NCBI GenBank assembly: GCA_009699915.1
Contig: WLNG01000034.1
Coordinates: forward strand, 1 to 9,442
DNA length: 9,442 bases
Reading direction: 5' to 3'
DNA from: Actinomycetota bacterium
GTDB taxonomy: Bacteria > Actinomycetota > Thermoleophilia > Solirubrobacterales > Solirubrobacteraceae
Part shown: piece by piece, positions 1 to 5,830 of the stretch
Layout: every line of letters starts with the position of its first letter
Numbering within the stretch: position 1 is the first letter of the stretch
Made by a program: the position numbers and the translations under genes
Notes under the pieces: model-generated
Seen by the model: the letters and a program-made list of their open reading frames with translations, nothing else
The model's database searches: none
Told to the model about the DNA's origin: nothing

Positions 1-3
1 CGG

Positions 4-34
4 CTGGCGATCCACCCGGGCCTGGCGGTAGCGT
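4..34 (+). promoter_or_regulatory. Putative leaderless promoter of the GST-N-like gene
   Basis: A TANNNT hexamer, TAGCGT (29-34), ends 7 nt before the ATG at 42, so transcription would begin at or next to the start codon. CTGGCGA (4-10) lies 18 nt upstream of it as a weak -35 candidate; the same heptamer precedes the -10 of the gene at 5831. There is no Shine-Dalgarno sequence before the ATG, which fits leaderless expression, common in actinobacteria. The call rests on motif and spacing only. Confidence 0.45.
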
Positions 35-41
35 CTCTCCC

Positions 42-365
42 ATGAAGCTCTACGTCTGCTGGGGAACGTTCAAGGGTCTGAAGCTCCCGAGCCGCCCGCA
101 CGGCCACGTCTGCGAGTACGCGCACACGGCCCTGCGCGATGTCGGTTACACGCCCGAGGTGATCAAGTCCTACGGCCTCGGGCCGCTGCCGGACTGGCTC
201 AACGCCACGCGCGGACGACGCGAAGTGCGCGAGCTCTCGCCGAAGGGCAGCAGCTGGGTGCCGCTGCTCGTCACCGACGACGGCGAGGTCATCCAGGGTT
301 CGCAGCGGATCGTCGACTGGGCGCAGGCGCACCCGGCTCAGCCGACCGCACCCTCCACGCCGTAG
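42..365 (+). CDS. GST N-terminal (thioredoxin-fold) domain protein, single domain
   Basis: A 107-residue protein made only of a thioredoxin/GST-N-like fold. Strand 1 is KLYVCWGT (2-9). Helix 1 follows GHVC (21-24), the place of the CPYC motif in glutaredoxins, with only the second cysteine kept. VPLLV (73-77) supplies the cis-proline typical of the fold, and GEVIQGSQRIVDWA (81-94) matches the GST segment that normally holds the glutathione-binding E/D-S. The GST C-terminal helical domain is absent, so a classical glutathione transferase is unlikely; a redox or binding role is possible, and many actinobacteria use mycothiol instead of glutathione. The start follows a TANNNT hexamer by 7 nt with no ribosome site. 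Its last 28 nt overlap the convergent 3' end of the HyuA-HyuB fusion gene. The family call is fairly safe; the function is unknown. Confidence 0.8.
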   Translation: MKLYVCWGTFKGLKLPSRPHGHVCEYAHTALRDVGYTPEVIKSYGLGPLPDWLNATRGRREVRELSPKGSSWVPLLVTDDGEVIQGSQRIVDWAQAHPAQPTAPSTP

Positions 366-3300
366 CGCTCGATCGCCTCGCTGACCGGGATCGCGCCGGC
401 GAGGCGCTCGCGTCGCAGCTCCTCGCGGCGCGCCTGCGTCGCGGCGGGATCGTGCCCCGACCCGTTCTGCACGACGCCGTAGATCGCCTCGGCATCGCCG
501 GGCAGGCAGAGGCCTGCGCGCAGGTCGCGGTCAACGAGCGCCGCGTCGCGCGTGAGCGGGTCGCCGAAGCCGGGGCCGCCCTCGTTGCGGGTGAGCATCA
601 GATCGCCGGGACGGAGCACCGTGCGCGCCTTCGCCTCGAGCACCTCGCGCTCCTCGGAGCCGATCTCGGCCTCGCCTGAGACGAGGTGCCCGCCGAGCAG
701 CTGCTCGCGCGCGTCGGCTCCGCGCAGGATGACATTCGAGTTGATCGCGCACGGCAGACCCCCGTAGAGCCCGGGGGCCCCGGGGAGCGCCACGCCGTGG
801 GTCGTGATGATCACCTCGAGGTCGGCGTCGACGTCGTAGGAGATCGTGCCGATCTCGATCCCGGTCCCGCCGCGGTGACGGCCGTGGCCGTAGCTGCCGG
901 CCGCACGCCGCCGGAAAAGCTCCAGCACCGGGAAGATCTTCTCGTTGGACTCGACGTTCGGGCAGACGCAGGAGACCGACTCGAAGTACCCGCCGCAGTC
1001 CACGCCGTCGCCCCACCTGCGCGCGCCGCCGCCGCCGGCCGCGTTGTCGAACATGAGGTGCGCCAGCGGGTCGCCGTACTGATCGAGCCCCGCGAGGATG
1101 ACGATGTTGAAGTACGGGTACCAGACCGCCATCGACTCGTCGCGCAGACGCCCGCTCGAGGCGAGCATCTTCCCGACGACCGTGCCCGCGAGGTTCTCGG
1201 TCGCCTCCTCAGCGCAGACGCTCCCGCCGCTGCAGGCAGCGGGGTAGTCGCAGTTGTTGACGGTCCCCGACTCGGTGATGATCTCGACGATGTCGCGCAG
1301 GCCGCCGGTCGACCACGGAATCTCGTACCCGAGCATCACGAGCATCGCGACCATCACGCCTCCGCGCAGGCCGGTGATCGTCCCGTTGATCATCCCCGGC
1401 GCCTGTGGCGCGGTGCCGGTGAAGTCGAAGGTCAGCTTGCGCCCGCGCTTAGTGAGCTTCAGCTTCACCTCGTACAGCTCGTAGTTGACGCCGTCGTGAT
1501 CGAGGTAGACGTGGTCGTACCACTCGCCGTCGGGGATCTGATCCAGCCGCGCACCGACGGTCTCGGCGACCTCCTCCTGGATCTGGTCGCAGGCTGCACG
1601 GAACGCTTCCCTGCCGTAGCGGTCGATCACCTCGAGCACGCGCCGCTTCGTCGTCATCTGCGAGGCCACCGTGGCGCGCAGGTTGAGTGCGTTCATCGTC
1701 GGCGTGCGCGTGTTGCGCAGCAGCAGCGTCTCGACCTCCGAGCAGTAGCGGCCAGCATCCATCAGCTTCAGCGGCGTGATGATCGGGCACTCCTCGAAGA
1801 CGTTCGTCGCGCCGACCACGAAGCTGCCCGGGACCGGGCCGCCGACGTCCTGATAGTGCATGACGAGGGCACCCCAGGCGACGATCTCCCCATCTGAGAA
1901 GACCGGCGTGACGACGACGAAGTCGTTGAAGTGGATCGCACCCACCCACGGGTCGTTCGTGATGAACATGTCCCCGTCGCGGATCTCCGGGAAGCGCTCG
2001 ACGATCGCCTTCACCGTCATGTCGAGCCCGGTGGTGTGGAAGAGCACGTAGACGCCGGCGAAGAGACCGTCGCCCTGCGCGTCGAGCAGGCCCGCGTTGA
2101 AGTCGAACGCCTCGTAGATGAACTGGCTGCCGGACTTGCGGGCAGCCGTCTGGGCCTGCTCGTCGTTGATCGCCCAGAGCCGGTTGCGGATCACCTCGTA
2201 GGTGATCGGGTCCAGGCGGCCGTCACGCAGCGCGGCGTGCTCACCGGCCGCCTCGGAGGCCTCCGGAATCGGCACGTAGATCGAACCGAGGTCGTCCACC
2301 TCGGCCGAGAAGCCGGGCGGCAGCAGCACGCTGTCGCCGTAACGCTCGATCACCGCCGGCCCCTCAACCCGATGGCCGGGAGCGAGCGCCTCGCCGTCGT
2401 AGACCGCCATCGGGATGCGGCCATGGCCGTCGAAGTACGCCTCGCGCTCGCCGGTGCGCGCCTGCTCCACGTCGGTGGTGGCGGGCTCCGGACGCGGCAG
2501 CTCGCGCACCGATGTGGGCACCGTCGCCGTCAGGCGGAAGGTCGTGATCTCGACGCCGGCCTCCGGGTAGGCCGATCCCTCGCCATAGGTCTGCTCGTAG
2601 CGCGCGGTGAAGACGTCGAGCAGCGTCGCGATCCCGTCATGGTCGAGCTCGAGCCCCTCGGGGACGTCGATCTCGATCTCGTGGACCTGGGCGCGGAAGC
2701 GCATCAGCAGCCGACGACGGAAACGCGCGTGCGCAACGTCTTCGCCCTCGTCGCGCAGCTGCTCCTCGGCGGCCTCGCGCAGCTGCGCGAAGAGTCCGGA
2801 GATCGCCCCCAGATCCTCATCGGAGAACGGCGTCGAGACCGGCAGCGCGCGCTCGAATGAGTGCTCGAGGTCGGCGGTCAGCATCCCGAGCGCGCTGAAG
2901 GCGGTCGCCTCGGCGAGCACGTGGATGCCCTTCACGCCGGCCTCGGCGGAGTAGCCGATCGCATGGGTCGCCGCGGCGCCGCCGTACGCGAAGAGGGCGA
3001 ACTCGCGCGGGTCGTGGCCGCGCTCGATGCTCGACGCGCGCAGGAGATCGGCCATGTGCGCGTTCATGATCCGGTGCACGCCCGCCGCGGTCTCCTCAAC
3101 CGTCTGCCCAAGGCGCTCGGCGAGCGGCTCGAAGGCGCGCACGGCGGCCTCGCGGTCGAGTGTCATCGCACCGCCGAGGAAGTTCTCCGGGTTCAGGTAG
3201 CCGAGGATCACGTTGGCGTCGGTGACCGTCGGCGCCGTTCCGCCGAGGCCGTAACAGGCCGGCCCGGGCCGCGCACCCGCCGACTGCGGGCCGACCTTGA

Positions 3301-4360
3301 GCACGCCGATCTGATCGATCCAGGCGATCGAGCCGCCGCCGGCGCCGATGCTCTTGACCGCCACCTTCGGAACCTTGAAGGCGTACTGCGCGATCACCGG
3401 CTCGTTCTCGAGCTGGAGCATGTCGCCGATCACGAGCGAGACGTCGAACGAGGTCCCGCCGACGTCGGTGCAGATGACGTTCGGCTCGCCGTAGGCGCGC
3501 CCGACGAAGCGCGAGCCGAGCGTCCCGCCCACCGGGCCGCTGTCGAGCAGGCTGACCGGGCGACGGCGCGCACTCTCGATCGGGACGACGCCGCCCTCGG
3601 CGGTCATCAGCAGAACGGGCGCGGCGAGGCCTGCTGCGCTCAGCCGGTCCTGCAGCTCGCCGAGGTAGGCCGAGATCGGCGGCCCGAGATACGCGTTCAG
3701 CGCGGTCGTCACGCCGCGCTCGTACTCCCCGAGCACCGGGGAGACGTCCACCGACGCGGAGACGTACACGTCGGGCAGCGCGGCGCTGATCGCGTCGGCG
3801 AGGCGCCGCTCATGGTCGGGGTTGAGGAAGCTCCAAAGCAGGCAGATGGCGACCGCCCGGGCGCCGGAGTCGCGCACGCGCTCGACAGCGAGAGCGATCT
3901 CCGCCTCCGTCAGCGGCAGCACGACGCGGCCGCGGTAATCGAGGCGCTCGGCGACGCCGAAGACCAGCTCGCGCTCGACCAGCGGCGGGTCGGCCATCGA
4001 GAGGCGGTTGAGGTGCGAGATCTCGCGCTCACTGAGCCCCGCGCGCTTCTGGAAGATCTTGCCGATCGCGAGCGTGTCCTCGTGACCGGCGGAGGTGAGA
4101 TACGCCGTGCCGGCGCCGTCGCGCTCGATCATCGCGTTCGTCGCGACCGTCGAGCCGTGGATGAAGCGCTCGGTGCCGCGCAGAATGTCCTCGAGCGGGA
4201 TTCCGAGCCGGTCGGCGGCCGCCTGCACGGAACCGAGCACGCCGGCCGCCAGATCGTCCCTGCGCGACGGCGACTTCGCCGCGACCACGCGCCCCCCGGC
4301 GACGTCATGGACGACGCAGTCGGTGAAGGTCCCTCCGATGTCGACGGCGACGTTGTACAT
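338..4360 (-). CDS. Fused HyuA-HyuB protein (hydantoinase/oxoprolinase/acetone carboxylase superfamily)
   Basis: A 1340-residue protein joining two normally separate subunits. The HyuA (beta-like) half, about 1-700, has the ASKHA-type phosphate motifs DIGGTFTD (7-14) and DVGGTSFD (299-306), GAGGGS (339-344) and YGGAAATHA (459-467). A short linker (about 700-715) leads to the HyuB (alpha-like) half, about 716-1300, which opens with DPITYEVIRNRL and ends with the typical GGPGFGDPL (1261-1269). H810, D813 and H835 sit in NDPWVGAIHFND and MHYQDVGG and are likely metal ligands. Members use ATP to phosphorylate a carbonyl or amide group for ring opening or carboxylation. The start at 4360 is chosen because GAGGGGG lies 6 nt upstream, the catalytic motif begins at once, and the gene then follows the gamma-like gene by 11 nt; a start at 4411 would overlap it. 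The two stop codons suggest translational coupling. Alternatives are 5-oxoprolinase or hydantoinase; the gamma-like neighbour favours a carboxylase. Confidence 0.9.
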   Translation of the reverse strand: MYNVAVDIGGTFTDCVVHDVAGGRVVAAKSPSRRDDLAAGVLGSVQAAADRLGIPLEDILRGTERFIHGSTVATNAMIERDGAGTAYLTSAGHEDTLAIGKIFQKRAGLSEREISHLNRLSMADPPLVERELVFGVAERLDYRGRVVLPLTEAEIALAVERVRDSGARAVAICLLWSFLNPDHERRLADAISAALPDVYVSASVDVSPVLGEYERGVTTALNAYLGPPISAYLGELQDRLSAAGLAAPVLLMTAEGGVVPIESARRRPVSLLDSGPVGGTLGSRFVGRAYGEPNVICTDVGGTSFDVSLVIGDMLQLENEPVIAQYAFKVPKVAVKSIGAGGGSIAWIDQIGVLKVGPQSAGARPGPACYGLGGTAPTVTDANVILGYLNPENFLGGAMTLDREAAVRAFEPLAERLGQTVEETAAGVHRIMNAHMADLLRASSIERGHDPREFALFAYGGAAATHAIGYSAEAGVKGIHVLAEATAFSALGMLTADLEHSFERALPVSTPFSDEDLGAISGLFAQLREAAEEQLRDEGEDVAHARFRRRLLMRFRAQVHEIEIDVPEGLELDHDGIATLLDVFTARYEQTYGEGSAYPEAGVEITTFRLTATVPTSVRELPRPEPATTDVEQARTGEREAYFDGHGRIPMAVYDGEALAPGHRVEGPAVIERYGDSVLLPPGFSAEVDDLGSIYVPIPEASEAAGEHAALRDGRLDPITYEVIRNRLWAINDEQAQTAARKSGSQFIYEAFDFNAGLLDAQGDGLFAGVYVLFHTTGLDMTVKAIVERFPEIRDGDMFITNDPWVGAIHFNDFVVVTPVFSDGEIVAWGALVMHYQDVGGPVPGSFVVGATNVFEECPIITPLKLMDAGRYCSEVETLLLRNTRTPTMNALNLRATVASQMTTKRRVLEVIDRYGREAFRAACDQIQEEVAETVGARLDQIPDGEWYDHVYLDHDGVNYELYEVKLKLTKRGRKLTFDFTGTAPQAPGMINGTITGLRGGVMVAMLVMLGYEIPWSTGGLRDIVEIITESGTVNNCDYPAACSGGSVCAEEATENLAGTVVGKMLASSGRLRDESMAVWYPYFNIVILAGLDQYGDPLAHLMFDNAAGGGGARRWGDGVDCGGYFESVSCVCPNVESNEKIFPVLELFRRRAAGSYGHGRHRGGTGIEIGTISYDVDADLEVIITTHGVALPGAPGLYGGLPCAINSNVILRGADAREQLLGGHLVSGEAEIGSEEREVLEAKARTVLRPGDLMLTRNEGGPGFGDPLTRDAALVDRDLRAGLCLPGDAEAIYGVVQNGSGHDPAATQARREELRRERLAGAIPVSEAIERYGVEGAVG

Positions 4361-4366
4361 GCCGCG

Positions 4367-4373
4367 CCCCCTC
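4367..4373 (-). promoter_or_regulatory. Ribosome binding site deciding the HyuA-HyuB start
   Basis: On the minus strand GAGGGGG (4373 to 4367) lies 6 nt before the ATG at 4360 and overlaps the TGA stop (4374-4372) of the upstream gene. This supports the 4360 start over the in-frame ATG at 4411 and suggests that the two genes are translated in a coupled way. Confidence 0.65.
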
Positions 4374-4713
4374 AGCCCGCTGCCGCGAGCGTCGTGGGAT
4401 CGAGCCGCCACTCGAGCATGATCGGGTCGCCCACCTGCTGGACGTTCACCGCGATCAGCAGCGCACAGGACGGGCAGTAGAACTCGCGCGCAACGATCCG
4501 GTCGACGAACCCGGCGGCGTTGAGCGGGCTCAGATCGGTGATCGAGCGCTCGCGCAGGACGGCGCCGAGCTTCGGATCGGCGTCGGCCGGCCCGTAGCGA
4601 TGGTCGCAGGCGCTGCAGTGCACCGACCAGCCGTCGTCACCGGCCCGGAAGACGAAGGCATCTCCGGCCCCGGGGGTGCCGGATGGATCGTTCGAACCGC
4701 CTGCATCCATCAT
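4372..4713 (-). CDS. Acetone/acetophenone carboxylase gamma-subunit-like zinc protein
   Basis: A 113-residue protein with two CxxC pairs, C33-x2-C36 (HCSACDHRYG) and C80-x2-C83 (FYCPSCALL), which together look like a structural zinc site. It has no signal peptide or membrane segment. The C-terminal part (FYCPSC, then VGDPIMLEWRLD) resembles the small gamma subunit of acetone carboxylase and the roughly 15 kDa subunit of acetophenone carboxylase, though it is shorter than the acetone carboxylase gamma subunit as I recall it. It sits 11 nt upstream of the HyuA-HyuB fusion, where a gamma partner would be expected. Two tandem ATGs occur (4713 and 4710); GGGAG lies 7 nt before the first. A TAGGGT hexamer 35 nt upstream is the likely -10. 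The family call rests on cysteine pattern, size and context, so it is good but not certain; it could be a generic zinc-ribbon partner. Confidence 0.7.
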   Translation of the reverse strand: MMDAGGSNDPSGTPGAGDAFVFRAGDDGWSVHCSACDHRYGPADADPKLGAVLRERSITDLSPLNAAGFVDRIVAREFYCPSCALLIAVNVQQVGDPIMLEWRLDPTTLAAAG

Positions 4714-4748
4714 CTGCCACTCCCAAGCTCGGGGTCCTCTTCGAGCCG

Positions 4749-4754
4749 ACCCTA
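4749..4754 (-). promoter_or_regulatory. Putative -10 element for the gamma/HyuA-HyuB operon
   Basis: On the minus strand TAGGGT (4754 to 4749) lies within CCGTAGGGTCG, and 35 nt separate it from the ATG at 4713. The identical 11-mer stands 36 nt before the SDR start. Transcription would begin near 4742 and give a leader of about 29 nt carrying a Shine-Dalgarno sequence. I see no good -35 at 16-19 nt, which would fit activator dependence through the palindrome at 4777-4796. Confidence 0.45.
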
Positions 4755-4776
4755 CGGGGGCGGCACGCCCGGGCGG

Positions 4777-4796
4777 GACTGTCGCACCTGACAGTC
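4777..4796. promoter_or_regulatory. 20-bp palindrome GACTGTC-N6-GACAGTC, candidate operator or terminator
   Basis: A perfect 7-bp inverted repeat (4777-4783 and 4790-4796) with a 6-bp centre lies between the SDR stop and the putative -10 of the gamma/HyuA-HyuB operon. Its centre is about 44 bp upstream of the inferred start of transcription, where an activator or dimeric regulator could bind. The alternative is a hairpin downstream of the SDR; no T-run follows it on the minus strand, so I favour an operator. Confidence 0.4.
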
Positions 4797-4822
4797 ACTC
4801 CGGGCGGCCGCGGGCAGGAAGA

Positions 4823-4839
4823 CGGCGTCTTCTACGCCG
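4823..4839 (-). terminator. Weak hairpin at the SDR stop codon
   Basis: CGGCGT (4823-4828) pairs with ACGCCG (4834-4839) around a 5-nt loop and spans the SDR stop codon. In the direction of transcription it is followed by TCTTCCT, which is pyrimidine-rich but not a true U-run. It may reduce read-through from the SDR into the gamma/HyuA-HyuB genes, but the stem is short and it overlaps coding sequence. Confidence 0.2.
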
Positions 4840-5677
4840 ACCAGGTGGCGCTCAGGCCCGAGTTGATGTCGATCCCGGTGCCGGTGATGCTGCGGCCGGC
4901 ATCGGAGGCTAGGAAGACGACGAGGCCGGAGATCTCCTCCCGCTCGATCCACGGCTTCGGCAGCTTGCTGATCACCGCCATGATCGTCTCCTCGACGTCC
5001 TGCGTGGTCGGGTTCTCCAGGTCCGGACGGAAGATCCGGTAGAGCGCCTCGTTGCCGAGCATCATGTCGGTGCTCACCGCCCCCGGGCAGATCGCGTTGA
5101 CGGTGATGTTGTACGGCGCCAGCTCCAGCGCCGCCGTCTTCACAAGGCCCAGAACGCCCCACTTCGCGGCGACGTAGTTGCCGAAGTTCATCATCCCCGA
5201 GCGGGCCGCCGTGGAGGCGGTGGCGATGATCCGGCCGGACTTCTGCTCGATCATCGGCTGCATCGCGGCACGCATCGAGTTGAAGACGCCGGTCAGGTTG
5301 ATGTCGACGACGCGATCCCACTGGTCATCGGTCATCTCGGCGAGCGGGGACGCCGCCCAGATGCCCGCGTTCGGGAGATGGATGTCGAGCCGGCCGAAGG
5401 CGCTGAGCGCCTCGTCGACGCACGCCTCCATCGCGCGGCGATCGCGCGTGTCGGCGGTGATCGCCAGACAGCGACGGTCGAGCTCCTCGACAAGGCGCTG
5501 CGTCTCCTCGAGCTGTCCGGGAGCCGCGAGGTCGTAGGGGACCGAATCCAACTTCGGCGACTCGAGGTCGCAGACCACGATGTCGCAGCCCTCCCGCGCC
5601 AGCGCCAGCGCGTGGCTGCGACCCTGGCCGCGCGCGCCGCCCGTGATAAATGCCACCTTGCCCTCAAGCGAGCCCAT
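4832..5677 (-). CDS. Mycofactocin-type short-chain dehydrogenase/reductase (SDR)
   Basis: A 281-residue classical SDR in the cytosol. The dinucleotide motif is TGGARGQG (12-19), with D37 ending strand 2, which favours NAD(H). NAG (103-105), N127, S155, Y168 and K172 give the full catalytic set, with S-Y spacing 13 and YxxxK. The ARGQGRSHALALAREG start and an insertion at about 41-69 (VPYDLAAPGQLEETQRLVEELDRR region) are hallmarks of the mycofactocin-coupled SDR group, in which NAD is held tightly and re-oxidised by the redox cofactor mycofactocin. These enzymes oxidise alcohols; carveol and other secondary alcohols are typical substrates. AGGAGG lies 6 nt before the ATG. It is the first gene of the minus-strand cluster, so its product could feed the HyuA-HyuB/gamma enzyme 118 nt downstream. 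No mycofactocin biosynthesis gene is in view. The fold is certain and the subgroup likely; the substrate is unknown. Confidence 0.92.
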   Translation of the reverse strand: MGSLEGKVAFITGGARGQGRSHALALAREGCDIVVCDLESPKLDSVPYDLAAPGQLEETQRLVEELDRRCLAITADTRDRRAMEACVDEALSAFGRLDIHLPNAGIWAASPLAEMTDDQWDRVVDINLTGVFNSMRAAMQPMIEQKSGRIIATASTAARSGMMNFGNYVAAKWGVLGLVKTAALELAPYNITVNAICPGAVSTDMMLGNEALYRIFRPDLENPTTQDVEETIMAVISKLPKPWIEREEISGLVVFLASDAGRSITGTGIDINSGLSATWSA

Positions 5678-5683
5678 TCAATT

Positions 5684-5689
5684 CCTCCT
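5684..5689 (-). promoter_or_regulatory. Strong ribosome binding site of the SDR gene
   Basis: A perfect AGGAGG on the minus strand sits 6 nt before the ATG at 5677. It fixes the SDR start and is the best Shine-Dalgarno sequence in the window, in contrast with the apparently leaderless plus-strand genes. Confidence 0.8.
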
Positions 5690-5698
5690 GTCGGTTCA

Positions 5699-5741
5699 CA
5701 TCGATGCGAATCGACCCTACGGCGGGGAGCTCCATCGATGC
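5699..5741. promoter_or_regulatory. Paired CATCGATGC sites flanking the SDR -10, candidate operators
   Basis: The 9-mer CATCGATGC, which contains the 8-bp palindrome CATCGATG, occurs at 5699-5707 and again at 5733-5741, 34 bp apart. The first lies at the inferred start of transcription of the SDR gene and the second overlaps its -35 region. Two identical palindromes bracketing a promoter suggest binding of a dimeric repressor, possibly controlling the divergent gene as well. No regulator gene is in view. Confidence 0.35.
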
Positions 5742-5744
5742 CAG
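5714..5744 (-). promoter_or_regulatory. Putative SDR promoter
   Basis: On the minus strand TAGGGT (5719 to 5714), within CCGTAGGGTCG, lies 36 nt before the ATG at 5677. CTGGCA (5744 to 5739), matching 4 of 6 bases of TTGACA, lies 19 nt upstream of it. The 11-mer around the -10 is identical to that before the gamma-like gene, so the two minus-strand units may be co-regulated. Confidence 0.45.
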
Positions 5745-5794
5745 CGCAGGAGCACGAGCTCTTTGGGGGTCGCCCCAGCGCCCGGCACGCGCCG

Positions 5795-5824
5795 CTGGCG
5801 ACGACCCCGCGGGTCGCCTAGGTT
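5795..5824 (+). promoter_or_regulatory. Putative leaderless promoter of the MDR gene
   Basis: TAGGTT (5819-5824) ends 6 nt before the ATG at 5831, which places the start of transcription at the start codon. CTGGCGA (5795-5801) lies 17 nt upstream as a weak -35 candidate, the same heptamer as before the gene at 42. It diverges from the SDR promoter within a 153-bp gap. Confidence 0.45.
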
Positions 5825-5830
5825 CGCCTG

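Noticed and set aside
686..1897. Long open frame on the plus strand, opposite the HyuB part of the fusion gene
   Set aside because: Low-complexity, Arg/Val/Asp-rich translation without recognisable domains, opposite well-conserved HyuB sequence.
4361..4411. Upstream in-frame ATG for the HyuA-HyuB gene
   Set aside because: It would overlap the gamma-like gene by 40 nt and add 17 non-conserved residues; the ATG at 4360 has a Shine-Dalgarno sequence and begins right before the catalytic motif.
2861..4480. Long open frame on the plus strand, opposite the HyuA part of the fusion gene
   Set aside because: Its translation is a run of Arg, Ala, Asp and His with no family motifs, as expected of the antisense frame of a GC-rich gene; the minus-strand frame has clear conserved motifs.
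5764..5777. TGGGG-GTCG-CCCCA hairpin in the divergent gap
   Set aside because: A 5-bp G/C stem is easily found by chance in DNA of this composition and it has no clear relation to a start or stop.
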